A stretch of DNA of 64,000 bases from Adiantum capillus-veneris (taxonomy: Eukaryota; Streptophyta; Polypodiopsida; Polypodiales; Pteridaceae). The stretch is taken from assembly GCA_014529385.2 (NCBI GenBank), contig CM043968.1, positions 5,843,001-5,907,000 on the forward strand. The letters run 5' to 3'. The stretch's first letter is position 1; each line of letters begins with the position of its first letter. The position numbers were made by a program, and so were the translations under genes. The notes under the pieces are model-generated. The model was not told the DNA's origin and ran no database searches. It saw nothing but the letters and a program-made list of their open reading frames with translations. Positions 53,767-64,000 of the stretch are shown one piece after another.

Positions 53767-55065
53767 GAAGTCTTGATATTCTGACGTAGTAAAATTAGCC
53801 ATCACACCCAGACTGTACTGATCTTCCACGAGTGTCTTGATGCACTAAAATTACATACCCAAGCAATCTCATCCAATCAGGAATATTCAGTAATTGGCAC
53901 ATCACAATGCAACACAAATGCTTACATATGCATGTTACAAGACACAAGAAACAACATCGCTGAGCACCCCCTCGAGACAAACGGTCTGCGGTATGAAGCT
54001 ACTCGATGACTACCTCGTGACTCCCCCCGCAAATAACCTAAAAAGATCCAGACCATGAGCTCAGAAAACTGTACAACCAAACGCTCCCCAGACCGCAGTT
54101 TGTGTCGCTTGGAGGTTCAAGCATACAACCAAACGCTCCCCAGGCATCGGCCCGCGTCATTCTGAGGTTTTCAAACAATACCAAAACTGTTTTTCTCACT
54201 TCTCCACCCGACAGTAAAATCACCAATCAATGAAACCAGTATTAAAACCAAAGTCAAAACATTTCAAATCGGCACCAAAACAGGTTCAAAACAGATACCA
54301 TCCATTTCAAACAAATTTCAAACAGGATCACCAAACAAGTTCTCAGACAAAATTCAAACGTAAAAAGCAATCTCGACATTAGCCGAGCTCGAAAAGTCGA
54401 CTGACTTTCCATTCTGAAACCTGCACCAAAAATTAGGGTTAGGTTCCTTCCATGAGGTCGTAGCCGAGCATAGCATGGTCCATCAGCTCTTGGACAGACA
54501 TTGTTTCTTTGGCGGCGATGGTAGTCCCAAGAGATAGCAATCACACTGAACCTCCAAGGTCATCTGCTCGTGAAGAGACATTACTGAGAGATGTCGAGAA
54601 ATTTCAAGTTATAATCTGCTAGGGTTTCCATGGCAAGCATTTCAGGCTACCCCACTCTGCCAGAAGTTGCACTCCGAAGGAAGATGTCGAAACCATATAA
54701 CTTCGGGCTAAGAAAAATTTCTTGAAAGCTTGCCAAGTCCTTGGAAGTGTGCGGCTTGGTAGCTCTAGACATCTGCATAGTACTGTCTCTAAGAAAAACA
54801 GCAACTCGAAACAAATCTTGGATCCTTCTCTTGCAAGTGATCTTAATGGCTTACGCCCTGTAAGACATGAGCGGTAATGACAGGAGCACGCCCGATGCGT
54901 AAGGGTTGGAGTGGCTAATAGGTCCGGGTTAGAGGGCGAAGATACCTAAAATAAATATTCGAATAGGTCCGGGTTGGAGGGCGAAGATACCTCAAATAAA
55001 TATTCCAATAGCTCTGTCTGCTCTTTTGTAGGACCGGTATGCTTTCAGAAAAGCACACGCTTGAT

Positions 55066-55077
55066 GCTCTGATACCA
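55066..55077 (-). promoter_or_regulatory. Primer binding site of element N2
   Basis: TGGTATCAGAGC on the minus strand, one base after the LTR end at 55079; exact initiator-Met type. Confidence 0.85.
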
Positions 55078-55728
55078 CTGTCACAAGACGGGAACCACGT
55101 GCCAATAGAAAAGAACAGACTGAACAAACTTTTAGCACTTCAATAACAACTAAACCAAAAGAGACACAGAACACGCGACACGGAGTGGTGGAATTCCATC
55201 CCAGAGAGTATTGGCCCCAAACCTTGGCGCCCCTTTCGGTATTTCTTTATATTGCATCAACACAGTACAAGCCGGTACTCCAGACTCTGTACCTTCTCCA
55301 GGAAGCATGCCAGAGAATGAGCCCTAACCTCGTATTTAAAGGTCCTTGGCCTGAAAAGCACTTACAGTGAAAAGCCTTCAAAACTCAAAAGCTTCTGGTT
55401 CAAAAAGCAAAGCCAAAACCTGCCAGCGCGATTTACGGAAATCCTTACAAGCCATGTCATTACCCAGCACAAAACACGGAAATCCGTACAGCTTGCCATG
55501 TCATCATGCCAGCGCAATTTTTGAAAATCTGCCACGTCATCAGTTTTTGCGTGTGTGCGGGTCTACTTTATTTTAATCCTTTATGTCAGTTGGGGCCCAT
55601 CAAACGGGGTCCCCATAAGTTGGTAGGACTTCTTCTGTTACTTGCTCTTCTTAGGGTTTAGGCCCCTCGGCCGGAATCTGTAAGTTGGCTCCATTCTTTA
55701 GGCTTTGACACGTCAGCAATTTGTGACA

Positions 55729-56475
55729 CTTGTACATAGTGGTCTCTCAACCGCATGTGCAGCTTGTGACCATCTTGTGAAGAATCAGCGTCACTGTCTT
55801 TGGGACTGTCCTTTGGCACAGCAGGTGTGGCTTCGTGTTCTCCGTCTGATGCCAGCTCTTTCCTCAGCGTGGCAGTACACTTGGGAGCAGCTCCTTGGTC
55901 TACTCTCACAGGCCCGACACTTCAGTTTGAGTTATCCTCCACCAGCATGATGATAGTGATGTAGGGGGGTCGACCTTCACTCCAGCCTGCTACAGAGCTT
56001 ACTCCTCAGGAATGGTGCAGTGAGAGAGAGGAGTGTCGGGAGCTCATCAACGGCCTGACACTCTGGTTCATCTGGCGGACACGCTGCTTCCGCATCTTCG
56101 AGGCTCGCCCTGTACCACCAGCAGAGACTGTTCGGGATCTTTGGCTAGAGCTGATTCACACTCTCAGAGGGAAGTTCGAGAGACTCCAGGGCAGCTTCGA
56201 CCGCATGAGGGAGCGCAGAGAGGCTTTCCATCGACTCTAGCGTCCTGGGCCTTTTTTCACCATGGTCCAGGGTGTGTTCAGATGGCACTACCGTCCACCT
56301 GTGTGGCTTTTCCCTCCTCCCATCTCTTGATTTAGCCTCATTGTACATATGTTGTTTTTTCATTGGAAGAGTCTCCCCACCATGTTTGTTGTAGCCCTCT
56401 CTTGCAAAGGTGGTTGTAGCCCTATGGGCAGTTTCATGAACTAATAGAAAAATCTTTTTCTCGGGAAAAAAAAAA
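55729..56475 (+). pseudogene. L1-like LINE 3' end with zinc-binding RT domain
   Basis: The plus frame contains CAACDHLVKNQRHCLWDCPL and AQQVWLRVLR, the same zf-RVT domain as the LINE at 13215-15176, followed by a shared C-terminal part in shifted frames and a 3' UTR. It ends in TTTTTCTCGGG and a run of ten A at 56465-56475. It is 5'-truncated and joins the end of element N2. Confidence 0.8.
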
Positions 56476-56620
56476 TGCTCCTGATGGATTCTGATGGTAC
56501 TGCTAATGATCATGTTGTGTGCAACCAGAGGATATGCATCTACTCACTGTCTGCGAACAGACTCACAAAGGTGCCAGAACACTTCCTAGGCTAATTGAAC
56601 CCTTGTCATGAAGTAGCTTG
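56476..56620 (-). repeat. LTR fragment of the 47161 family
   Basis: The reverse complement matches about bases 40-190 of the LTR at 47161 (GGACAAGCTAC, GTGAGTCTGTTCGCAGAC, GATGCATATCCTCTGGTTGC). Confidence 0.8.
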
Positions 56621-56696
56621 TCCTTGTGACATAGCATCACACCGGCCCTCCAAGGTTATCATTTGGAACTCTTCTTTAAAAATAGGCCACTCGGCA

Positions 56697-56823
56697 AGAC
56701 TTTGCAAGTTGGTAAAACTTCTTCTATTGCTTCTGCTTCTTCACTTAGGGTTTAGGCCCCTCGATCGGGATCTGCATGTTGGCTCCGTTCTTCAGTGGCT
56801 TGATACATCAACTGTTTGTGACA
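56697..56823 (-). repeat. LTR fragment of the N2 family (first 125 bp)
   Basis: The end TTTGTGACA at 56823 and the stretch TTAGGGTTTAGGCCCCTCG match the beginning of the N2 LTR (55620-55728) with many differences. Confidence 0.7.
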
Positions 56824-58823
56824 CATTTTGCAATTGAATGCACAAAAGAAGTCACAAGATAAGGATGACAAGTTAGAGCATAAAGAAAAGAAGCCAAAGG
56901 CCAGTGCAAGACTTGTCTCAGATTTGGTTGGTGACCAACCAAACATAGATGCCACCGAAGTTAGAGACCAAACAATATTGGTTTTTTTGATCCAGGAGCA
57001 AATTTCATATCTCCAGAATTGGCATCAAAGTTGGGCATTCGTGCAGAAAAGATGTTTATGACAGGTGAAGTAGGTTTGGCATGCCCAGGTCATTTAGAGC
57101 CTGTTACTCCCATTTTGAAGATACTTCATTTGCACATTCAAAGGATGCAGAAGAATTTCATATTATGCCACATTGGATATCCCATGGTGTTACAGGTTGC
57201 ATGCTATGGTGGATAATTACAACAAAAGGATTACCCTTGTACATAGAGGAAAGACTCATGTCCTTGATGTAAAGCTTAAAGGTGAGACTGTTACAATTGT
57301 TTTTGCTTCTTCTTTTCATCTGTAATAAAGAATCATCTTTCTACGTACTTGATCTTTGCAAAAGAAGTACCAGAAGTTGTATCTAATTGGTCTACCTTTG
57401 ATAAAGATAGGTCAACTTTTCTGAATGGTTTCAGTGATTGTTTTTCGGACTCTTTGCCAAGGGAGTTACCTCCTGAGAGACCTGAGGACCATACCATAGA
57501 TCGATCTTGTGCCAGGTTCAAGTCCACCAAGTAGGCCACCATACAGGTTTAGTGCAGCCCAGCAAAAAGAGATTACGAATCAGGTGAACGAGCTTTTAGA
57601 GAAGGGGCTGATTCAGCCCAGATCCCCTTTTTGTTCGCCTCTACTCCTAGAGCAGAAGAAGGATGGTTCATGGCGCATGTGCATTGATTACCCCGCTTTG
57701 AATAAGAATACCATCAAGAACAGATTCCCCATACCGAGGATAGATGAGATCCTTGATCGGCTTCAAGGAGCGTCACTGTTTACCAAGATAGACCTAAAAA
57801 GTGGGTACCATCAAATTCGCATTAAGCCAAAAGATGTACATAAGACTGCGTTCAGGACAACATTTGGTCTCTATGAGTTTCTTGTCATGCCATTCGGTCT
57901 CACGAATGCTCCTGCCACATTCAACAGAAATTAGAATGATGGACAGAATATATGGACCACGTAGAAACTTCGTGGGTACATTCTTTTATGACATGATTGT
58001 CTATTCAAAGTCTAAAGAGGAGCATAGGGATCACTTGACTGCAGTTTTCAATGAGCTACCCAAGAACACGCTACTCATTAATGCGAAGAAGAATGAATTC
58101 TTTTTTGAAAGATTCACTTCCTTGGGCACATTGTTTCAAAGGATGGGGTACATATGGATCCCGCCATAGTGGAAGCAATTAGGTCATGGCCAAACTTGAA
58201 GTCCGTACATGACATTTGAAGCTTTCTACGCTTATGTTCCTACCATAGAAGGTTCATCCGAATTTTGTTGAGATTGCTTCTACATTCCATGCACTACAAG
58301 GGATAAAGGAGTTACTTTTAAGTGGACAGCCAAGGAAATTCTAGCCTTCAAACACTTGAAAGAAAAGCTAACTTCAAATCCGATAATCATTTTGTCAGAT
58401 CTTTCGAAACCTTTTGTGGTTCAGTGTGATGCATGTTGCCACAGCCTTGGTGCAGTTCTAATGCAAAATGGCCGAGTAGTTGCATATGAGAGCAGAATTC
58501 TTTTGAAGACCGAAAGGAACTTGCAAGTTTATGAGAGAACTTTGGCAATAATTCACGATCTCACTAGTTGGAAATACTATCTGTTGGGGGCTGATTTTCT
58601 TGTCCAAACAGATCATCAAACCTTGCGATACTTTCTCTCACACAAACAAAGTTGTTTGAGAAACACATACAATGGGCAAACGTCTTCTCAATGTTGCCAA
58701 AAAGTCAAATTTGACAAGCAAAGCAATCGGGATTGTTGCAACGATTGCTGATCCCTAATACGCCATGGGAAAGCATACCGATGGACTTTATCTTTGATCT
58801 CTTCTGGTAACAAACTCGGACAC
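56824..58823 (+). pseudogene. Decayed chromovirus: protease, RT, RNase H, internal deletion
   Basis: Frames in succession: gag-protease linker (ARLVSDLVGDQPN), protease (shifted in a T run near 56985), RT at 57509-57934 ([31 protein letters not shown]), RT catalytic box near 57985 as FFYDMIVYS, where the first of the two essential Asp is Tyr, and RNase H at 58356-58660 (VQCDACCHSLGAVLMQ). Near 58685 the sequence jumps to the integrase finger end (CQKVKFDKQ) and then WESIPMDFIFDL in another frame. The RNase H end and finger start are deleted. It stops at the LTR at 58824. Dead copy, close relative of the elements at 17856 and 58824. Confidence 0.85.
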
Positions 58824-59474
58824 TGTAACAGACTTGGACACTCCAAGTCAAGAATCAATCGCGACAGCACCAAATAACCACTACAAAACAATCGACACAT
58901 CACAATAGATTTGCATTGGCCCGGCGGAGTTCCGTGCCTAGAGATATTGGCCCCAAAGATTGGCGCCCCTTTCGGTATTTCTTTATGTATTAAATCAATG
59001 TCAAAGTACAAAGAGCGGTTAGGGTTTCACTCTCAGACTCTCCGTCCAGATGCTCTCAGAAGTGAGGCCCTCACCGCGTATATAAAGATTACAAGGGATG
59101 CCCAAAAGTAGAGCCCCAAAAGCTTTCAATTCAAAAGCAGTTTCTCTCTCTCTCTCAATGAGAGCAAGTAAAAAAAAGCAATTCTGCCTATCTTTCTCTC
59201 TATCTTCCAAAGCGTAGCCAAAAGCTTCAATTTGCGTCGCCCAGCATGCTTTTTTTTTTAGCTCCGCAAATCCTGAAAATCCGTACACTGCTGCAACGTG
59301 GCATGACCGCCTGCTTTTAGGGTTTCCAGCCATTTTAGGGTTTCAGCCAGCAGTTAGGGTTAGGATTTCCAGAAATTAGGGTTTCTTGCAGAAATTAGGG
59401 TTTGCAGGAATTTTAAGGTTTCTTGCAGAAATTAGGGTTTTTGCTGTCGGTAGCCACGTCATCACTTTGTGACA
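58824..59474 (-). repeat. 3' LTR of chromovirus element 3
   Basis: 651 bp, TGTCACAAAGTGATGACGTG...GTCTGTTACA on the minus strand. It carries the core (GGCGCCCCTTTCGGTATTTC on plus, 58963-58982) and, near its start, six or so TTAGGGTTT-like words (59318-59435). Confidence 0.85.
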
Positions 59475-60080
59475 TACCCCCCTCTTGAAGCATTGTAATC
59501 GACCGCGATTACGCCTGCAAAACCGACAGAAGCCATAAACCATCTTAGTAGACACTGATTGTTAGTACCTACGTACTAGGAACACACATCTAGCACATGT
59601 ACCAAATCGACAGTCACATCACATGACATCACAGGACATCACTAGACATCACAGGACATCACATGACATTCAACATTCAATCGGATCTTAGACCATGATT
59701 TATCGGCAATGTAGCTAGCAATCGCATCTAGATCCAATCGGGACCTCATCGATGTCCGATTGACTAACCCCTATTGCAACCATGTCTATTCGAGATCAAT
59801 CAAACCAAAATGCTACAGTCATTTCGTCTATCAGTTCCTGCACTTAAGAGAAGTCAAGAACAAATCAGTATCATAATCAGGAATTCCATTTCATTAAAGT
59901 CATCCAGCAGAATACTGTCAGCTCTCGAGTCTCAGTATCCTTGAAGCTCAAAGAGACATCAGTGACTTTAGTATCAATATCGAGGCATCTGTTGACAAAG
60001 GAGCGGAGTGACTCCCGTCTTGTGCATCCCACTGCACCAGATCTCCGGCCAAGCTGAATTCTGGTTTCGTTTGGAATAGA
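59475..60080 (-). other. 3' non-coding interior of element 3
   Basis: It matches the non-coding stretch before the LTR at 16670 in content and order, including a minisatellite of ACATCACAGG-type words at 59608-59672. Confidence 0.65.
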
Positions 60081-61160
60081 CTATGCTAAACCAAAAGCAT
60101 CGAGGTAAAGTTTCACAATCTGAGGAGTATCTGCTAGGTCCTCCTCCTCCATCCACTTCGCATCCAATGCAGGATACTTCTTGAACTTAACCAAGAACCG
60201 CCTTCGGACTTTACCTTTAGTCTTCGTATCCTTATGTGCCAAAATCTGTTCAGGAACAAGGATCTCCTCGTCTTCTTCCACTTCGGGTTGCTCATCAGGC
60301 TCCCCATCATCAGGCACATCACCCTTAAAAGGTTTCAAGAGACTCACATGGAATGCATTGTGAATCCTCCAAGTATCTGGCAGTTTCAATCGGAAGGAGA
60401 CATCATTTATCTTTTTAGTGATCTGGAAAGGTCCGTAGTATCGCATACTAAGATTTGAAAAAAGCCTCTCCTTCCCTTTTTCTTTCTTAGGCGTGCCTTC
60501 TCAAAACGTAAGAGCACCCAATCATCCTCCTTCAATTTCAAGTCGCGACGATGGCGATCCGCTACCTTTTTCTGCCGTTCTTGAGACTTCTGCAAAGTCT
60601 CGCGAACCTTGGCAAAAGCCGTATCCAAGTCTCGCGTATATTTATCCGCTTCAAAAATCTAATCTTTCGTGCTCGGGAAGGATGGAACCTTCGCAACACT
60701 TTCAACAATCTCAAATGGCGTCTTCCCCGTCGAAGAGTGTATCGTGTTATTGTAGGCAAATTCCACCAAAGGTGAGTTCTTTTCCCATTGAGTCTTCTGA
60801 TCCGAGATACAAGACTTCAATAAATCTAAAACCATTGAATTGGCAATCTCAAATTGCTTGTCAGTCTGCAAGTGGAACGATGACAAGAATTGCAACTGCG
60901 TGCCAATGTTCTCCCAGATTGCCTTCCAAAACAAACTCATAAATTTGGGGCCTCTGTCGGAGACAATCGTCTCAGACGTGCCATGTAATCGGAAAATCAT
61001 CGTGATCATTCTGTGTTCTCGGGAGATCAAAAATGAAATCCATTTCAATACTTTCCCACGGACGGGTGGGTATGGGTAAAGGTTGTAACAATCCCTGTGC
61101 CTTATGCCTGTCAAACTTGACCTTCTGGCATACTAAGCAACTGGGCACAAACTCTTCCAC
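60081..61160 (-). pseudogene. Integrase and chromodomain of element 3
   Basis: Frames on the minus strand: finger end and first core part (CLVCQKVKFDRHKAQGLLQ, IEMDFIFDLPRTQ) near 61160-61015; then a deletion of part of the core, continuing at SETIVSDRGPKFMSLFW and FEIANSMVLDLL; a frame break near 60660; the linker [20 protein letters not shown] (60407-60628); another shift; the C-terminal module ([20 protein letters not shown]) and chromodomain ([20 protein letters not shown]) at 60081-60446. The pieces of the first Asp, second Asp and Glu regions are present, but the protein cannot be made whole. Confidence 0.85.
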
Positions 61161-61776
61161 ATCCTTTTTGATGTCTCGGCCAAAAGAAGTATCTCTCTAC
61201 CCCCTTCATGATGGTAGCAATGCCACGGTGACCCGTAAAAGGTGGACAGTGGCATTCAGTCATAATCTTTTCCCTCAACGTCTGTGTAACACACAACATG
61301 GTTTTTCTCATCAAGTAGCCTTCCCGAATGAAGTATCCTGCTAATGTCTCCCCATCCCGTATCCTCGTGAAAATATCTGCAAAATCTGTATCTGTGGCAT
61401 ATTGATCGACCATATCCTCGAAGCTCCTATGATGTATCGCAGAAATAGCCAGAACCAACAGCTTCCGAGACAAAGCATCTGCCACCACATTCTTCTGTCC
61501 CTGCACATGGACAATCTGGAAGTGAAGATGTTCGCCCACCGCATCTGCTTTTCCGAAAGCTGCTTTTGTGACAAGAAGTAGCGCAAACTCTGATGGTCTG
61601 TAAAGACAGTAAAATCTGCTCCGAGTAGGTAATGCCGCCACTGAGTAAGAGCGTGGATAACCGCCAAAAGCTCTTTCTCATATATCTGTGCTGTCATCTC
61701 CGGCCTAGAGAACAATCAGCTCTCGTAAGCAACGACATGGCCTTCTTGCATTAAGACCGCACCTAGACTACGACCA
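61111..61776 (-). pseudogene. RNase H and integrase finger of element 3
   Basis: Contains YEKELLAVIHALTQWRHYLL, TDHQSLRYFLSQKQLSEKQM, VQGQKNVVADALSRK, a spacer, and the finger start TGHRGIATIMKGVERYFFWP. There is a shift near 61520 and a stop near 61710. Its upstream part (QCDAC motif) continues at 62939, beyond the solo LTR. Confidence 0.85.
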
Positions 61777-61781
61777 CAAGC

Positions 61782-62933
61782 TGTCACGTGACACATCCAA
61801 CCCTATGTGTGAGTGGACAAGCTACAACATGATCAGGGTTCAGTCAGTCCAGTCAGTCTAGATTAGAAGTGATCTGGCACTTTTGTGAGTCTATTCGTAG
61901 ACCGTGTATGCTCAGTCACTTGGTATAGATGCATATCCTCTGGTTGCACACAGCATGATCATCAGTATTCCCTTCAGAATCCATCAGGTTCAGTCAGGGG
62001 AATTTTCCAGTGCATTTAGCCTATTTTCCCTATTTTTGGTATTTTTCACTTATTATTTTTAAGTGACTTTCCAACAAAAGTAGGTAGGCCAATTTTGCTG
62101 AGTTAATATATAAGCAAACCCAAGTTAGCACTTTCTGGCAGAAGAGGTAGCAAGAGCTCCCCGCTCAACAGGCAACTTCTCAGCAGAACCCGCAGAACCC
62201 CCCCCCAACCTTGGCGTTTCCTCTCCCAGCAGGTAGCGTTTTTGGTATCCAGCAGAACCTCCCATTCCCTGGCGTTTCTCCAGCTTTGCTACATCGCCAT
62301 AGACCCAGAACCACCAACGTTCGCAGATCGCTACCAGCAAGTACCAGATTGGCCTAGCGTTTTACTAACGCTACAGATCAGCATCAGCGTTTTTGGTTTT
62401 CAGCCCAATTTGCAGCAGATGCACAGCGTTTTCAGCAGGCATTAGAAGCAGACAATTCAGCCCTAATTGGTTGCAGAAGAACCCCCATTTTCAGCCATAA
62501 AACGCAGCCAAAACAGTCATTTTCAGCCACCCAAAACAGCCCAAAGATTTGCAGATTTTCAGCAGATAGAAGACCACAGATTTCAGCCCTAAAGTCGTCG
62601 TCGTCGTCATCACCATCGTCGTCATCGGCATAGTCACATATTGCATCGTCATTGTACCACTTTGTGCAATCATAAGTAGACCACTCTCGCCGACGAGAGT
62701 GGGGCCTTCGGAGGAGGGTTTTACAACGTCTCTGGTGTCGTATCTCTCTTCTCTCTCTCTCTCAGTCTCATACACTTGCACGCACAGTGTCCATTCACTT
62801 TGTTTGTGATCATAGCACTTTCCATTAAGAACGAAAGGCTCTACCTTCCCTAAGAACTAAAAGGAACCCTTGAGCACAGTTCGGAGCACTCATCTTGAGC
62901 AAAGCGCAAACAATCATTCCGCTGCACCTAGCA
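61782..62933 (+). mobile_element. Solo LTR of the 47161 family, with target duplication
   Basis: 1,152 bp, TGTCACGTGACACATCC...GCTGCACCTAGCA, flanked by CAAGC on both sides (61777-61781 and 62934-62938). It sits inside the RNase H coding region of element 3 and interrupts it between the codons for FEV and GRSLGAV. A (GTC)n-like patch is at 62595-62632. It arose from a full element by recombination between its LTRs. Confidence 0.95.
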
Positions 62934-62938
62934 CAAGC

Positions 62939-64000
62939 ATCACACTATACTTCAAATGACTTCTGCAAGTCCGGCAAAGTCAAAACTGGTCCCGTAGTTA
63001 ATTTCTCTTTCGATGTTTGAAAGGAAGTCACCTCTGTGGATCCCCACGAGAAAGGGACTCCTTTTTGTGTCAAGATATGCAAAGGGGAAGCAACCTCTGC
63101 AAACTTTCGTATGAACCGCCGCCTGTAGTACAAACACAGTCCCAAGAAGCTTCTAACTTCATGGACATTCTTCAAATCAGGCCAATCACATATAGTCTCT
63201 ATCTTGGCCGAATCCATTTGCACTCCCGCTGCTAAGGCAAAGTGTCCCAAAAAGTGTATCCATGAAGCAGATGATCTCTGTGTTCTGCCTCATTCTTGGA
63301 GAAAACAAGGATATCATCAAAGAAAGTGCCAACAAATAGCCTCTACTCTCGAAAAAATCCCGTCCATCATCCGGTTAAATGTCGCAAGAGCATTGGTTAA
63401 GCCAAAAGGCATCACCAAAAACTCAAATAACCCAAAGTAGTTCAAAAGGCTGTCTTGTAGACGTCTTCCGGCGCGATTCGGACCTGATGATATCCACTCT
63501 TCAAGTCAATCCTACTAAAGCACGAGCATCCGTGTAACTTGTCGAGTATATCATCGATCCTAGGAATCGGAAATCTGTTCTTGATGGTGATTTTGTTGAG
63601 AGCTCTATAATTGATGCACATCCTCCAAGATCCGTCTTTCTTCAAATCCAACAACAGTGGAGAGCAATACGATGAAGTACTAGGCTAGACAAGACCCTTT
63701 TCCAAGAGGTCTTTCACTTGGTTCATAATCTTTTCATTCTGTACTCGGCTCACACGGTAAGGTGGCCGGTTCGGTACTGTGCTTCCAAGTATCAGATCAA
63801 TGGTATGATCTTCAGGCCCTCTAAAAAGCAATCGGCATGAGTGGAGAAAAATCTTGGCGTTCTTTTGTTCAGGTCAAAACATATTCAACCTTTATCCATC
63901 GTTCAGTTCTCTCCCAAAAGAAATGAGTAAAGAAACTGAAGTTGATCAAGTACAATCTCTGAGCCCTTCATTTATCAAAGTCCCTCTCTCGGCCCGGTAC
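62939..64000 (-). pseudogene. Reverse transcriptase of element 3
   Basis: Frames show [20 protein letters not shown] and [11 protein letters not shown] at 63442-63654, a shift, then QMDSAKIETICDWPDLKNVH (part of the RT-RNase H link), VRSFLGLCLYYRRRFIRKFA and SFEV at the solo-LTR junction. Part of the RT between about 63260 and 63440 is in other frames (PFGLTNALATFNRM-like, read with shifts). Sequence up to 64000 is the protease-RT spacer, decayed. Confidence 0.8.

Larger units (their letters stand above)
52922..55728 (-). mobile_element. Non-autonomous LTR element N2
   Basis: 5' LTR 55079-55728 (650 bp, TGTCACAAATTGCTGACGTG...CGTCTTGTGACA). Primer site TGGTATCAGAGC (minus, 55066-55077). Interior of 1,564 bp (53515-55078) without recognised coding capacity. 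Polypurine tract TTCAAGAAGGGGAGA next to the 3' LTR (52922-53514, lacking its last 30 or so bases). The leader next to the primer site is almost the same as in N1, although the LTRs differ. It depends on enzymes of other elements. Confidence 0.8.
58824..64000 (-). mobile_element. Chromovirus element 3 (minus, runs off the window)
   Basis: 3' LTR 58824-59474, polypurine tract (TCAAGAGGGGGGTA, minus, from 59475). Non-coding 3' part to 60080, chromodomain and integrase 60081-61160, RNase H to about 61776, interruption by a solo LTR (61782-62933), then RNase H start and RT from 62939 to the window edge. Several frame breaks and deletions make it dead. The 5' LTR is outside. Confidence 0.85.

Noticed and set aside
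59318-59435. Interstitial telomere
   Set aside because: The TTAGGG words are spaced irregularly within other LTR sequence and are not a tandem TTTAGGG array.
1-64000. tRNA or rRNA genes
   Set aside because: No cloverleaf-like or rRNA-like sequence was recognised. The TGGTATCAGAGC words are LTR-element primer sites and not tRNA genes.

Overview
The window is nuclear DNA of a land plant with a large, repeat-packed genome. The evidence is one spliced plant-type CULLIN4 (CUL4) gene with GT-AG introns, surrounded and invaded by plant-type retroelements: Ty3/gypsy chromoviruses, other LTR elements, non-autonomous LTR elements and L1-like LINEs. Long (GA)n/(CT)n microsatellites are abundant. A fern or gymnosperm is plausible from intron size and repeat load, but the species cannot be named from the sequence.

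CUL4 lies on the minus strand. I could trace 16 coding exons, from 46454 down to the stop codon at 3701. Their summed length (2132 bases, entering with 2 bases of a split codon) gives an unbroken frame of 709 residues plus stop. Only the N-terminal exon(s), about 80 residues in relatives, were not found. Ten exons sit in 42631-46454 and six in 3701-6114. One 36.5 kb intron (6115-42630) separates them and holds most of the mobile DNA.

Inside that intron, in ascending order: an old LTR remnant (7.5-8.8 kb); an LTR/gag remnant (8791-13205) carrying a small non-autonomous LTR element, which itself carries two LINE insertions in its GA tract; a LINE 3' end (13.2-15.2 kb); the 3' half of a chromovirus (15177-17243); a LINE endonuclease fragment; and a non-autonomous element (17644-36811) whose 3' LTR holds two 8.7 kb chromovirus copies inserted head to head. 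These are followed by a coiled-coil ORF remnant and a full-length LINE with open ORF1 and ORF2 (37362-42530). Chromovirus copy 1 (17856-26555) has LTRs that look identical and an open gag-pol frame, so it is the youngest insertion; copy 2 (26597-35272) is broken.

Upstream of the last traced CUL4 exon (46455-64000) I saw no host exon. This part holds an LTR element encoding only gag and protease (47161-about 52190), a tail-to-tail LTR palindrome joined to a second non-autonomous element (52250-55728), a LINE tail, a decayed chromovirus (56824-58823), and a further chromovirus on the minus strand that runs off the window and contains a solo LTR with clean 5-bp target duplications. Below CUL4 (1-3700) are a LINE fragment, a decayed Ty3/gypsy integrase and unassigned sequence.

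The host gene and the mobile elements do not form a pathway. The main biological content is how CUL4 stays spliceable across a 36.5 kb nest of elements, and the regularities among the elements: GA-tract targeting by LINEs, a shared LTR core, and an in-frame UAG between LINE ORFs.
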